This document shows positions 43,582 to 60,092 of a stretch of 64,000 nt of DNA, piece by piece. Each line of letters opens with the position of its first letter. The stretch's first letter is position 1. The translations under genes and the position numbers were made by a program. The notes under the pieces were generated by a model. It saw only the letters and a program-made list of their open reading frames with translations. It was not told where the DNA came from and did no database searches. Origin of the DNA: Verrucomicrobiota bacterium (GTDB lineage: Bacteria; Verrucomicrobiota; Verrucomicrobiia; Opitutales; Opitutaceae); NCBI GenBank assembly GCA_023433275.1, contig JAEZDN010000052.1:1-64000 (forward strand). Direction: 5' to 3'.

Positions 43582-43686
43582 GGGCTAAGCGGTAGGTGGC
43601 GGGTTAACGCCGTTTGTTTAGACCTACTTTAGCAAGGGCCGGGGTGAGCCGGCTGGCTTGGCTAAGATGGTGTGGGTTGGGAAAGG

Positions 43687-43995
43687 TTATACGTTGATGG
43701 TGATATCGACGCCGGAGGGAAGGTTCAGCTTCTTGAGTTCGTCGACGGTCTGGGCCGTGGGCTCCATGATGTCGATGAGACGCTTGTGGGTGCGGGACTC
43801 GAACTGCTCCATGGACTTCTTGTCGACGTGCGGGGAGCGGTTGACCGAGAGCTTCACGATATGGGTGGGCAGCGGGATGGGACCCGAGACGCGAGCGCCG
43901 GAGCGCTTGGCGGTTTCCACGATTTCCGAGGCCGACTGATCGATCACGCGATAGTCGAAGCCCTGGAGTTTGATGCGAATGCGTTGGCCTTTCAT
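43687..43995 (-). CDS. rpsJ: 30S ribosomal protein S10
   Basis: S10 is a small-subunit head protein that also partners with NusB in antitermination. The 102-residue protein shows RIRIKLQGFDYRVIDQSASE, SGARVSGPIPLPTHIVKLSV and the signature SPHVDKKSMEQFESRTHKRL. It follows fusA by 26 bases; tuf, which lies between fusA and rpsJ in many bacteria, is not here but beside secE. Confidence 0.99.
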   Translation of the reverse strand: MKGQRIRIKLQGFDYRVIDQSASEIVETAKRSGARVSGPIPLPTHIVKLSVNRSPHVDKKSMEQFESRTHKRLIDIMEPTAQTVDELKKLNLPSGVDITINV

Positions 43996-44021
43996 GGCGG
44001 TATAAAGAACGGAGGTTGGAG

Positions 44022-46217
44022 TTAGGTGCGGGCAGGGCCCTTGGCGTTGGACTCAACGATCTTCGCAAGCTGCGAATTCGGAACCTGGGCAAAGTGCGAC
44101 GGCGTGATGGAGGCGCTGGCGCGGCCCTTGGAGAGCGAACGGATGTCGGTGACGTAGCCGAACAGGAGCTCGAGCGGGATGTGCGCCGAAACGATGCACG
44201 CGCCGGTCTTGTTTTCCATGCCCTGGATCTGGCCGCGACGACGATTGATATCGCCCATGAGATCGCCCTGGTACTCCTCCGGGGTGGTGACCTCGACACC
44301 CATGATGGGCTCGAGCAGGATCGGGCCGGCGTTTTTCATCGCTTCCTTGAAGGCGAAGATGCCAGCCATCTTGAACGCCATTTCGGACGAGTCGACCTCG
44401 TGGAACGAGCCGTCGACGATGCGAATGATCGCGTCGACCACCGGGAAGCCCGCGATGACACCGTTGTTGGCGCCTTCGAGCAGTCCATCGGTCGCCGGCT
44501 TGATGAATTCCTTCGGGATTGAGCCGCCGACGGTCTCGTTGATGACCTCGACGCCCTTGCCCTTCTCGTTCGGCTCCATCTTGATGACGACGTGGCCGTA
44601 CTGGCCCTTACCACCCGACTGGCGGATGAATTTGCCTTCGCCGTCCGCGGCCTTGGTGATGGTTTCGCGATAAGCAATCTGCGGCTTGCCCGAGGTCGCC
44701 TCGACCTTGAACTCGCGCTTCATGCGATCGATGATGATTTCGAGGTGAAGCTCGCCCATGCCGGCGAGAATGGTCTGGCCGGTATCCTGGTCGGTCTTGA
44801 CGCGCAGGGTGGGATCCTCCGCCACGAGGCGCTGGAGTGCCACGCCGAGCTTTTCCTGGTCGCCCTTCGAGTTCGGCTCGATGGACATCGAGATGACGGG
44901 CTCGGGGAAGGACGGCGGCTCGAGGCGGATGTCGAAGTCCTCGTCGCATAGCGTGTCACCGGTGATGACATCCTTGACGCCGACGACGGCGCAGATGTCA
45001 CCCGCGTAGGCGACTTCGATTTCCTCGCGCTCGATGGCGCGCATCAGCACGAGGCGGGAAACGCGCTCGGAGCGGCGGGTACGGGGATTGTAGAGGGACT
45101 TGCCGCGCGGCAGCTGGCCGGTGTAGACCCGGTAGAAAACCAGACGACCGACGAATGGGTCGTTCCAAAGCTTGAACGCCAGGCCTGCAAGCTTGGCCTT
45201 GTCGTCCACGACGGCCTCGACGACCTTGCCTTCGCTGTCCTGACCCTGCATCGGCGGGACGTCGATCGGGTTGGGCAGGTAATTGACGACGCAGTCCAGC
45301 AGGCGCTGGACGCCCTTCTTCTTGAAGGCGGAGCCCGGGATCACACCGGTGAATTGGAGGGAAATGGTGGCCTTGCGAACGCCAAGCATCAGTTCCTCAA
45401 CGGTGAGCTCCTCGCCATTCAGGTACTTTTCAGCGATCACGTCATCGAAGTCCGAAACGGCCTCGATGAGCTTCTCGCGGTATTCCTTGGCCTGGGCGGC
45501 CATCTCGGCGGGAATCGGAACGGTCTTCGGGTTCATCCCGAGCTGATCCTTCGGGTCCTCTTCGAAGGAATAGGCGACGTTTTGCACGAGATCGACGAGG
45601 CCGGAGAAGTTCTCCTCCTTGCCGATGGGCAGATAAATCGGATGGGCGTTGGCCTTCAGCTTGTCGCGCATCTCGGCGACGGCGCGGAAGAAATCGGCGC
45701 CCGTGCGGTCCATCTTGTTGATGAACGCGACGCGCGGCACCTTGTACTTGTTGGCCTGGCGCCAGACGGTCTCGGACTGCGGCTGCACGCCGGCCACCGC
45801 GCAGAACACGGCCACGGCGCCGTCAAGGACGCGAAGCGAACGCTCCACTTCGGCCGTGAAATCCACGTGGCCGGGGGTGTCGATAATGTTGATGCGCTGC
45901 TTGATGCCCTTCCAAGGACCCCAGGAAGCGTTCCACGCGCACGAAATGGCGGCAGCGGTGATCGTGATGCCACGCTCGCGCTCCTGCTCCATCCAATCCG
46001 TCACCGTGGTGCCCTCGTGGACCTCGCCCATCTTATGGACGGCACCAGAGTAGAAAAGAATACGCTCGGTCGTGGTCGTCTTGCCCGCATCGATATGCGC
46101 GGCGATGCCGATATTACGCGTCCATTCCAGCGGGAACGGGCGGTCCTTCGAGTTGACCGGCGAAATTTTCGCCTTGTCGGTGACAACGGTGATCTTGATG
46201 GGAGCGGCGACAGACAT
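44022..46217 (-). CDS. fusA: Elongation factor G
   Basis: EF-G is the GTPase that drives translocation and, with RRF, ribosome recycling. The 731-residue protein has the P-loop AHIDAGKT at residues 40-47, DTPGHVDFTAEVERSLRVLD in G3 and NKMDRTGADF in G4, followed by domains II-V (VKTDQDTGQTILAGMGELHL, SGGKGQYGHVVIKMEPNEKG, VTTPEEYQGDLMGDINRRRG). About 30 extra N-terminal residues precede the usual WTRNIGIAAHIDAGKT start; they are in frame and preceded by a short gap after rpsG. A close internal start near the GTPase domain is not obvious. Confidence 0.98.
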   Translation of the reverse strand: MSVAAPIKITVVTDKAKISPVNSKDRPFPLEWTRNIGIAAHIDAGKTTTTERILFYSGAVHKMGEVHEGTTVTDWMEQERERGITITAAAISCAWNASWGPWKGIKQRINIIDTPGHVDFTAEVERSLRVLDGAVAVFCAVAGVQPQSETVWRQANKYKVPRVAFINKMDRTGADFFRAVAEMRDKLKANAHPIYLPIGKEENFSGLVDLVQNVAYSFEEDPKDQLGMNPKTVPIPAEMAAQAKEYREKLIEAVSDFDDVIAEKYLNGEELTVEELMLGVRKATISLQFTGVIPGSAFKKKGVQRLLDCVVNYLPNPIDVPPMQGQDSEGKVVEAVVDDKAKLAGLAFKLWNDPFVGRLVFYRVYTGQLPRGKSLYNPRTRRSERVSRLVLMRAIEREEIEVAYAGDICAVVGVKDVITGDTLCDEDFDIRLEPPSFPEPVISMSIEPNSKGDQEKLGVALQRLVAEDPTLRVKTDQDTGQTILAGMGELHLEIIIDRMKREFKVEATSGKPQIAYRETITKAADGEGKFIRQSGGKGQYGHVVIKMEPNEKGKGVEVINETVGGSIPKEFIKPATDGLLEGANNGVIAGFPVVDAIIRIVDGSFHEVDSSEMAFKMAGIFAFKEAMKNAGPILLEPIMGVEVTTPEEYQGDLMGDINRRRGQIQGMENKTGACIVSAHIPLELLFGYVTDIRSLSKGRASASITPSHFAQVPNSQLAKIVESNAKGPART

Positions 46218-46232
46218 GATGCGTGTTATTCC

Positions 46233-46706
46233 TTACCAGCGAAGGTGGGCGAAGGCGCGGTTGGCCTGGGCCATCTTGTGCATTTCTTCCTTCTTCTTCA
46301 CGACGGAGCCGGTGTTGTTGTAGGCGTCGACGATCTCGGCGGCGATGGCCTCGCGCATCGGGATGCCCTTGCGGCCATTGGCGGCGTCAACAATCCAGCG
46401 GAGGGCCAGGGATTCCTGGCGCTCGAAAGTGATTTCCACGGGAACCTGATAGGTGGCGCCACCGACGCGGCGGCTTTTCACCTCAAGTTTGGGGCGGGCG
46501 TTTTCCATGGCGCCCATCAGGAGGTCGACCGGGTCGCCCTTCTGGAGCTTCTCGCTGACCTTCTCGAAGGCACCGTAAACGATGCGCTCGGCGAGCGTGC
46601 GCTTGCCGCTCTTCATGATGACATTGATGAGGTGCGTAACCAGAGCGCTGTTATAGCGAACATCCGGAACGGTGGGGCGATGAGTGGCTCTGCGGCGGCG
46701 TGACAT
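46233..46706 (-). CDS. rpsG: 30S ribosomal protein S7
   Basis: S7 initiates assembly of the small-subunit head and contacts the E-site tRNA. The 157-residue protein begins MSRRRRATHRPTVPDVRYNS and contains LVTHLINVIMKSGKRTLAER and the beta-hairpin region VKSRRVGGATYQVPVEITFE. Standard str order rpsL-rpsG-fusA, with gaps of 22 and 15 bases. Confidence 0.99.
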   Translation of the reverse strand: MSRRRRATHRPTVPDVRYNSALVTHLINVIMKSGKRTLAERIVYGAFEKVSEKLQKGDPVDLLMGAMENARPKLEVKSRRVGGATYQVPVEITFERQESLALRWIVDAANGRKGIPMREAIAAEIVDAYNNTGSVVKKKEEMHKMAQANRAFAHLRW

Positions 46707-46728
46707 GGCGGCTTAAAAAGAACGAGGG

Positions 46729-47112
46729 TTAGGCCTTGGCGGCTTTCGGGCGTTTGACGCCGTACTTGGAACGGGAACGGCGGCGCTTCTCCACGCCGGT
46801 GGCGTCGAGAGTTCCGCGGACGATGTGATAACGCACGCCGGGAAGATCCTTCACGCGGCCACCGCGCACGAGCACGATGGAGTGCTCCTGGAGGTTGTGG
46901 CCCTCGTCCGGGATGTAGGAAATGACTTCCGTACCGTTCGTGAGGCGGACCTTGGCGACCTTGCGGATGGCCGAGTTCGGCTTTTTCGGCGTGCGGGTCA
47001 TGACCTGCACACAGACGCCGCGGCGGAAGGGGTTACCCTGCAACGCCGGAGCCTTGGACTTCGCAACAACTTTGCGGCGTCCTTTTCTCACGAGTTGGTT
47101 GATGGTTGGCAT
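46729..47112 (-). CDS. rpsL: 30S ribosomal protein S12
   Basis: S12 maintains decoding accuracy and is the streptomycin target. The start at 47112 (MPTINQLVRKGRRKVVAKSK) gives 127 residues with RTPKKPNSAIRKVAKVRLTN and RGGRVKDLPGVRYHIVRGTL; both lysines commonly mutated in resistance are the wild-type residue. The frame extension to 47208 is not conserved. It is the first gene of the long ribosomal run, so the operon promoter should lie in the 497-base gap upstream. Confidence 0.99.
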   Translation of the reverse strand: MPTINQLVRKGRRKVVAKSKAPALQGNPFRRGVCVQVMTRTPKKPNSAIRKVAKVRLTNGTEVISYIPDEGHNLQEHSIVLVRGGRVKDLPGVRYHIVRGTLDATGVEKRRRSRSKYGVKRPKAAKA

Positions 47113-47609
47113 GTGTTTGGATGGAAGGTTGTGAAAAGTGGAAAAGGCGCGGAACCTACCGGAGGGGTTAGCCTCGGCAAGAACTATTTCGCGCTTTATG
47201 GGAAACACGGCTTCGGAAAGGGGTCTCCTCCCGAAATCGTGGCGTCTCAGGTGCCTCCACAGTTTGGCTGCAGGGGCTGTAAGTGACGATAGGGAGGGTT
47301 AGAAAAGCAGGGGCCTCCAACCCACTTCAAGAGTTAAATCAAAAAAAGTCCCGAAAAGTTGTTCACAGCGGCTTCTTCAGGCGACGTCGGTTTCCCCATC
47401 GGACAAAAGAACGCCCGGCCGGTGAGGGCCGGGCGAGAAGATGTCCGGAGCAAGCTCTACGGGCATCTTTTTGGCGGGAGGACCTTCAGATTCCCGTTTC
47501 TGGCGGCGAAAACAAGAGAATTCTGTCGCCAGCCGTGGCTGGCATCAGCGTGGATCACGGACGCCGCAGGCGTGACATCCCTCCCCCGCCCTGTCTTGCT
47601 CGCCCGTCA
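47113..47609. other. Gene-free divergent region upstream of rpsL
   Basis: These 497 bases lie between the rpsL start and the divergent membrane-protein gene at 47610. I see no gene. The region must hold the promoter for the rpsL operon, but no convincing -35/-10 pair stands out by eye. A perfect GC-rich hairpin at 47412-47435, followed by a T-rich stretch on the minus strand, is the only clear structure, so the operon may have a long leader with an attenuator if transcription starts above it. Confidence 0.6.
47404..47435 (-). terminator. GC-rich hairpin with T-rich tail upstream of rpsL
   Basis: A perfect 9-bp stem CGCCCGGCC/GGCCGGGCG (47412-47420 with 47427-47435) has a 6-base loop. On the minus strand it is followed by TTCTTTTG. 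It lies 300 bases before rpsL and far from the rpoC end, which has its own terminator, so it may be an attenuator or a backstop against antisense transcription. Confidence 0.6.
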
Positions 47610-48575
47610 ATGAAGTCGCTGAAGTCCGCCGGCATCTCGGAAGAGAAATTTAAACCGTGGTTCCGCCGCGAGCTGATTGCCTCCCTGAAACTTGGCCTTG
47701 CCCTGCTGGCATTCGGCGTGGCGGCGAGCTGGGTTGTGACCACCGTTTCCACCGGGGCGGCGGCACGCTGGGTCGCATTTAACTACGAGCTATCGAGCGT
47801 CTCACTCGATCAGCATCCGGTCGCGTTGGTACGCACGTTTGCCAGTCGGCTGAGGGAGAGCGAATACGGTTGGATGCCGCTCAGCGTGCGCGCGCCTTTC
47901 AATGTTAGCGCCGCTCGCTCGGCGCTGAAGAGTCAGTACCCCGAAGTCGCGAGCGTGGTGGACGGTGTTCCGCAGGTGCCGCGCGCCCTCAGCCTGAAGC
48001 GCGCGAATCCCGGGAAATATGATCAGCGCATAGCGGACTACATGGAGCGTCATACCCGGATCGAATCGGGGCGGTTCGCCAGCCTCTATGACCGGGACGA
48101 CCTTTTCTCCCCACCCAATGCCAATGTGAAGCTGGGCCTGTTCGCCACGAAGGCGTTTGGTCTCGTCGATGCATTATTCTTCACCATCGGCACGGTCCTC
48201 GCAGGAGGCTTGCCTGGAATAATACTTTTTGGCGCCGTCCTGGCGCTTTCCGCCCCGCCACTCTGGCGCTCAAGGCGGCCGGCCCGCATGCTGCTCAAGA
48301 TCCTGGCCTGGCCGACCCTGGCGAGCGCACTCGTCTGGGGCGCCATTTTCTTCATGGCGATGGCTTCGGCGATGTTCGGCGGTTTCACCCCCAACACCTC
48401 GGCTGTCGCGTTGTTGGCCACCCTGCCCTTGCTGTCGCTCCTGGCGAAAGCTCCTCTGCACCTCGCTGAAACGCTGGTGAACCAGCCGAAGAAATGGGAT
48501 GGCATCGACCGGCGGAAGCCGCGGACGGCTGAACCCGCCCCGGGCATGACCATTCCTCCGATCGGGGGAGCCTGA
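47610..48575 (+). CDS. Hypothetical multi-pass membrane protein
   Basis: An unrecognised 321-residue membrane protein. One membrane helix near residues 30-50 (LGLALLAFGVAASWVVTTVS) is followed by a ~125-residue soluble, probably periplasmic, part. Three or four helices then follow between about 175 and 285 (LVDALFFTIGTVLAGGLPGI, ILAWPTLASALVWGAIFFMA, VALLATLPLLSLLAKAP). The tail ends KKWDGIDRRKPRTAEPAPGM and is likely cytoplasmic. The start at 47610 is chosen because the upstream frame is not credible. It is the only plus-strand gene between 28444 and 64000 and separates rpoC from rpsL, genes that are neighbours in many bacteria. Convergent with rpoC, it shares the hairpin terminator at 48642-48676. 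Confidence 0.8.
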   Translation: MKSLKSAGISEEKFKPWFRRELIASLKLGLALLAFGVAASWVVTTVSTGAAARWVAFNYELSSVSLDQHPVALVRTFASRLRESEYGWMPLSVRAPFNVSAARSALKSQYPEVASVVDGVPQVPRALSLKRANPGKYDQRIADYMERHTRIESGRFASLYDRDDLFSPPNANVKLGLFATKAFGLVDALFFTIGTVLAGGLPGIILFGAVLALSAPPLWRSRRPARMLLKILAWPTLASALVWGAIFFMAMASAMFGGFTPNTSAVALLATLPLLSLLAKAPLHLAETLVNQPKKWDGIDRRKPRTAEPAPGMTIPPIGGA

Positions 48576-48641
48576 CCCGGTTGGTCCGACGCAGCTGAGG
48601 CCGACCCGCCCCGACCCTTTCGGCGCTCATCGCGTCGACAC

Positions 48642-48676
48642 CCAAACGAAAAAGCCGCGGCTCTCGCCGCGGCTTT
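48642..48676 (-). terminator. Intrinsic terminator after rpoC, probably bidirectional
   Basis: A 10-bp perfect stem AAAGCCGCGG/CCGCGGCTTT (48651-48660 with 48667-48676) has a 6-base loop. On the minus strand it is followed by TTTCGTTT, 24 bases after the rpoC stop. It also lies downstream of the convergent plus-strand gene, where the T-rich side is weaker. Confidence 0.92.
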
Positions 48677-48699
48677 GAAGATGAGGTCGTTGGTCGAGC

Positions 48700-52827
<4,128 letters not shown>

Positions 52828-52859
52828 TTGCGATTGTGCTCCCAGTATTGTGTTAAGTG

Positions 52860-56666
<3,807 letters not shown>

Positions 56667-56784
56667 GGAATTTCCCGTGTAGATGTGAACTGAAAGAAAG
56701 GAGCAAAACTCAGCGGCTCAGCGGCGAGCCACCGGCAGTGGTGCGTCCGGACGCGAGGTCCTGGAACGCGGAAAGAACAAAAGA

Positions 56785-56825
56785 ACGAAAGCCGAAAGAC
56801 AGGCCGCGGTTGGACGCGGCCTGTC
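56785..56825 (-). terminator. Hairpin attenuator between rplL and rpoB
   Basis: A perfect 11-bp stem GACAGGCCGCG/CGCGGCCTGTC (56798-56808 with 56815-56825) has a 6-base loop. On the minus strand it is followed by TTTCGGCTTTCG, a moderately T-rich tail. It lies 43 bases after the rplL stop. A partial terminator at this junction is known in E. coli, where it lowers rpoBC expression relative to L7/L12. Confidence 0.82.
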
Positions 56826-56868
56826 TCGATAGACTGGGATGGTTTGAGCAGGTAAACGCCAAGGGCGG

Positions 56869-57255
56869 TTACGTGAGCTCGACCTTGGCGCCGGCGGCCT
56901 CGAGCTTCTTCTTGATGTCCTCGGATTCGGCCTTGTTGACGCCTTCCTTGACCGGCTTCGGCGCACCTTCGACGAGGTCCTTGGCTTCCTTGAGGCCCAG
57001 GCCCGTGATGGCGCGGACTTCCTTGATGACGCCGATCTTGTTCGCGCCGGCTTCCTTGAGGACGACGGTGAACTCGGTCTTCTCCTCGGCGGCGGCGGCG
57101 CCACCAGCGGCGGCTCCGCCCGCAGGGGCGGCGGCGACGGCAGCGGCGGCGGAAACGCCCCACTTGGCCTCGAGATCCTTCACGAGAGCGGCGAGCTCGA
57201 GGATCGGCTGGGCGGACAGCCATTCAATGACTTGGTCTTTGGTGATGTTGCTCAT
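56869..57255 (-). CDS. rplL: 50S ribosomal protein L7/L12
   Basis: L7/L12 forms the stalk that recruits translation factors. The 128-residue protein has an N-terminal dimerisation helix region (MSNITKDQVIEWLSAQPILE), an Ala/Gly-rich hinge (residues ~38-55) and the C-terminal domain (FTVVLKEAGANKIGVIKEVR, LGLKEAKDLVEGAPKPVKEG). It is separated from rplJ by 122 bases and from rpoB by a hairpin attenuator. Confidence 0.99.
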   Translation of the reverse strand: MSNITKDQVIEWLSAQPILELAALVKDLEAKWGVSAAAAVAAAPAGGAAAGGAAAAEEKTEFTVVLKEAGANKIGVIKEVRAITGLGLKEAKDLVEGAPKPVKEGVNKAESEDIKKKLEAAGAKVELT

Positions 57256-57377
57256 GGTATGTTCTCCTGAAGGGGATAGCGGTCTCGTTTGAAACGCGTT
57301 TAAGGGACGTATCCCCTAGCCTCTTCCTCGGATAGTTGCTCCGGCTTGCACCGGAAATTCGTGGTGGTTGTGGTGGG

Positions 57378-57875
57378 TTAGGCGGCCGGGGCAGCAGGCT
57401 GCTCCTTCTTGACCTTGGCATCGAGCACGCGAACGAACGCGGCGCCCTGCATGGTGAGGAGGCCGAGGAACATCGAACGCAAGGCGTCGAAGGACGGGAG
57501 ATCCGCGAGTTGTGCCAGATCAGCCGCCGTCATCAGCTTCTTGTCGAGCACGCCGACCTTCACCTCGAGCTTCTGCTTTTCCTCGATGAATTTCTTGAGC
57601 GTCTTGGCGACGCCGGCGGGGTTCTTGCCCCCAACCACCACGGCCGTCTGGCCGCTGAGGGAGCTCTCCAAGTCAGGGAGGCCCATGGCCTTGGCCGCGA
57701 CGCGGAAGGAGCTGTTTTTCACCACATGGAACTCGGCCTTCTCCGGGGCGAGACGCTTGCGCAACTCGGCCGCATCGGCGACGGTCAGCTTGGTGAAGTT
57801 GGTCAGGATGACGTAGTCGGACTTCTTGAGGTGCCCGCTGACTTCATCGATCAGGTATTGTTTTTCTGCTCTCAT
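57378..57875 (-). CDS. rplJ: 50S ribosomal protein L10
   Basis: L10 anchors the L7/L12 dimers to the ribosome. The 165-residue protein begins MRAEKQYLIDEVSGHLKKSD and shows YVILTNFTKLTVADAAELRK and TAVVVGGKNPAGVAKTLKKF. Only 12 bases separate it from rplA, so a long L10-binding leader, as in E. coli, is not present directly upstream. Confidence 0.98.
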   Translation of the reverse strand: MRAEKQYLIDEVSGHLKKSDYVILTNFTKLTVADAAELRKRLAPEKAEFHVVKNSSFRVAAKAMGLPDLESSLSGQTAVVVGGKNPAGVAKTLKKFIEEKQKLEVKVGVLDKKLMTAADLAQLADLPSFDALRSMFLGLLTMQGAAFVRVLDAKVKKEQPAAPAA

Positions 57876-57887
57876 GGTGCGGGCTCC

Positions 57888-58583
57888 TTAGAATTTGTTG
57901 AACTCGGTGGCGGCCAGCTTGACGCCGGGGCTCATGGACGAGGAGAGCGTGACGCTCTTGATGTAGTGACCTTTGAACGAAGCCGGCTTGGCCTTGCCGA
58001 TGGCCTCGACGACCGCGGCGACGTTCTCGGCGATCTGAGCGTTGGTGAACGAGCGCTTGCCGACGCCCACGCCAATATTGGCGGTCTTGTCGACCTTGAA
58101 CTCGACGCGGCCGGCCTTCACGGCCTTGATGCCCGCGGCGACGTCATCGGTCACGGTGCCGGACTTGGGGTTCGGCATGAGTCCCTTGGGACCGAGGACG
58201 CGCGCCAGCGTACGAACCTGCTTCATGGCCTCCGTCGTCGCGATCGCGACGTCGAAATCGAGCCAGCCCTCATTGATCTTGGCCATGAGGTCGGCGAGAC
58301 CCGCGTGATCCGCGCCGGCGGCCAGGGCCTTGGCGGGATCGTCGGTGAAGACGATCACGCGGACCTTCTTGCCCGAGCCGTTCGGCAGCGGCGTGGTGCC
58401 GCGAACCATCTGGTCGCCCTGGGCGGGATCCACGCCGAGACGGAAGGAAAGCTCGATGGTCTCATCGAACTTGGCCTTGGGGAATTTGGAAAGGACTTCG
58501 ACCGCCTCGTTGAGCGGGTATTCCTTCGTGAGGTCAGCGGCCTTGATGGCGCTGTTGTATCGTTTGCTGTGTTTGACGGGCAT
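57888..58583 (-). CDS. rplA: 50S ribosomal protein L1
   Basis: L1 forms the mobile stalk near the E site. The 231-residue protein contains NEAVEVLSKFPKAKFDETIE, LGPKGLMPNPKSGTVTDDVA (the L1 signature) and GRVEFKVDKTANIGVGVGKR. It follows rplK by 66 bases. Confidence 0.99.
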   Translation of the reverse strand: MPVKHSKRYNSAIKAADLTKEYPLNEAVEVLSKFPKAKFDETIELSFRLGVDPAQGDQMVRGTTPLPNGSGKKVRVIVFTDDPAKALAAGADHAGLADLMAKINEGWLDFDVAIATTEAMKQVRTLARVLGPKGLMPNPKSGTVTDDVAAGIKAVKAGRVEFKVDKTANIGVGVGKRSFTNAQIAENVAAVVEAIGKAKPASFKGHYIKSVTLSSSMSPGVKLAATEFNKF

Positions 58584-58649
58584 GTTTGACTCCTTGCGGT
58601 GCGAACGTCGGTGAGGACTCCCGCGGTGAGTGGATGTGCTGGTTGAAAC

Positions 58650-59075
58650 TTAGTCGACGACCTCGATGCCCATGTTGCGGGCCGTGCCGGTGATCATGCG
58701 GATCGCGGCCTCCTCGCTGTTGGCATTGAGATCGGCCTTCTTGATCTTGATGATCTCCTGGATCTGCTTGGTGGTGACCTTGCCGACCTTGTCGCTATTC
58801 GGCTTGGCCGAACCCGCCGCGATGCCGGCCGCCTTCTTCAGGAGCACGGAGGCCGGGGGTGACTTGAGGATGAAGGTGAAGGACTTGTCGGTGTAGACCG
58901 TGATGACCACGGGAATGATCATGCCATTCTGGTCCTTCGTCTTCGCGTTGAACTCCTTGCAGAAGCCCATGATGTTGACGCCTTGGGCGCCGAGGGCGGG
59001 TCCGACCGGAGGCGCCGGATTGGCGGCACCGGCAGGAAGCTGGAGACGGACGTAACCTTGAATTTTCTTGGCCAT
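58650..59075 (-). CDS. rplK: 50S ribosomal protein L11
   Basis: L11 forms part of the GTPase-associated centre with 23S rRNA. The 141-residue protein contains the N-terminal GAANPAPPVGPALGAQGVNI and the C-terminal RNA-binding domain (GKVTTKQIQEIIKIKKADLN, MITGTARNMGIEV). It lies between nusG and rplA. Confidence 0.99.
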   Translation of the reverse strand: MAKKIQGYVRLQLPAGAANPAPPVGPALGAQGVNIMGFCKEFNAKTKDQNGMIIPVVITVYTDKSFTFILKSPPASVLLKKAAGIAAGSAKPNSDKVGKVTTKQIQEIIKIKKADLNANSEEAAIRMITGTARNMGIEVVD

Positions 59076-59116
59076 GGTGAGTGAGGGTGGACTGGTTGGT
59101 GGTGTGGGCGGCTGGA

Positions 59117-59689
59117 TCAGCTTTCAGAGGCGCGCTGGACCTGCCAGTATTCGAGTTCGACGGGCGTAAACCGACCGAAAATGGAGACGGAAATCTTGAG
59201 TTTGCCGCGCGCGGGGTCGACCTCGTCGACCCGGCCGGTGAGGTTCGCAAAAGCGCCGTCGGTGATCTTGAGTTCCTCGCCGACCTCGAAGGTGACCTTG
59301 GGCACTTCCTTGCCGGTGGCCGCCTCCACCCGGGCCTTGATCTCGTCGATCTCGGCCTGGCGGAGCGGGGCGGGATGATCGCCGCCCACGAACCCGATGA
59401 CGCCAGCCGCGTCCTTCACGAAGTAGAAGGGCTTGATCATGACCTTCTTTTCCTCGTCGTAGAGGCACATGTTGATGAACACGTAGCCCGGATAGAGCTT
59501 GCGGACCTTGGTGGACTTCTTGCCGTTCTTCACCTCGGAAACAACCTCGGTCGGCAGCAGGACCTCGTTGATCTGATCGTCGAGTTCCTCGGCCTTTTTG
59601 AACTTCTCGATGTAGTTCTTCACCTTGTTCTCCTGGCCGGAGAGCGTGTGCAGGGCGAACCACTGGGCGTTGGAAGTCTGGGTGGACAT
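59117..59689 (-). CDS. nusG: Transcription termination/antitermination protein NusG
   Basis: NusG binds the polymerase clamp to raise processivity and links to Rho or S10. The 190-residue protein has the NGN domain (QWFALHTLSGQENKVKNYIE, KVRKLYPGYVFINMCLYDEE) and the C-terminal KOW domain (FEVGEELKITDGAFANLTGR). It begins 18 bases after secE. Extra length in the middle (about residues 40-60) is modest. Confidence 0.98.
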   Translation of the reverse strand: MSTQTSNAQWFALHTLSGQENKVKNYIEKFKKAEELDDQINEVLLPTEVVSEVKNGKKSTKVRKLYPGYVFINMCLYDEEKKVMIKPFYFVKDAAGVIGFVGGDHPAPLRQAEIDEIKARVEAATGKEVPKVTFEVGEELKITDGAFANLTGRVDEVDPARGKLKISVSIFGRFTPVELEYWQVQRASES

Positions 59690-59707
59690 CGGGAGGCGAA
59701 AGGATGG

Positions 59708-59914
59708 TTAACGGCTGACCCAGTCGGTGACGGTGTTCACCACGTTCACCAGCGCGAAGTCGCTGATGCTGGTAAACAGGCCGAGCAGCAGACAGGCGAC
59801 GATCACGACGATCGTCGAATCCTTGAGCTCGGACTTGGTCGGCCAGCTGGCTTTCTGCAACTCTCCGACGAGTTCGCTGAAGAAGATGCGGGCGGAGCGG
59901 AAGGGATTTGCCAT
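59708..59914 (-). CDS. secE: Protein translocase subunit SecE
   Basis: SecE clamps SecY in the translocon. The 68-residue single-span form has the amphipathic FFSELVGELQKASWPTKSEL motif followed by one membrane helix (IVVIVACLLLGLFTSISDFA). It lies between tRNA-Trp and nusG. Confidence 0.98.
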   Translation of the reverse strand: MANPFRSARIFFSELVGELQKASWPTKSELKDSTIVVIVACLLLGLFTSISDFALVNVVNTVTDWVSR

Positions 59915-59933
59915 GTGTGTTGTCGGGCGAAGG

Positions 59934-60009
59934 TGGCAGGGGCGGAGGGAATCGAACCCCCAACCAACGGTTTTGGAGACCGCTACTCTACCAATTGAGC
60001 TACACCCCT
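59934..60009 (-). tRNA. tRNA-Trp (anticodon CCA)
   Basis: A 73-base cloverleaf plus encoded CCA is read on the minus strand. The acceptor AGGGGTG pairs with CGCCCCT and the discriminator is G. The anticodon stem GCGGT/ACCGT carries the loop CTCCAAA, with anticodon CCA at 59976-59974. The T arm is GGGGGTTCGATTCCCTC. It lies between tuf and secE, as I recall it does in Chlamydiae. Confidence 0.97.
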
Positions 60010-60092
60010 GTGTTTATTTCTTTTAGACGACACAGCCGGGACCCCTAAAAGGAGCCCCGGCAGCGTCGGTCTGAAGCTGGTTAGATGGACGC

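Noticed and set aside
43582..43686. A promoter or regulatory leader in the 105-base rpsJ-rplC gap.
   Set aside because: No -35/-10 pair, terminator or convincing hairpin was seen.
60020..60080. Hairpin between tuf and tRNA-Trp as a terminator.
   Set aside because: The stem has mismatches and no T-run follows; tRNA processing or chance folding is as likely.
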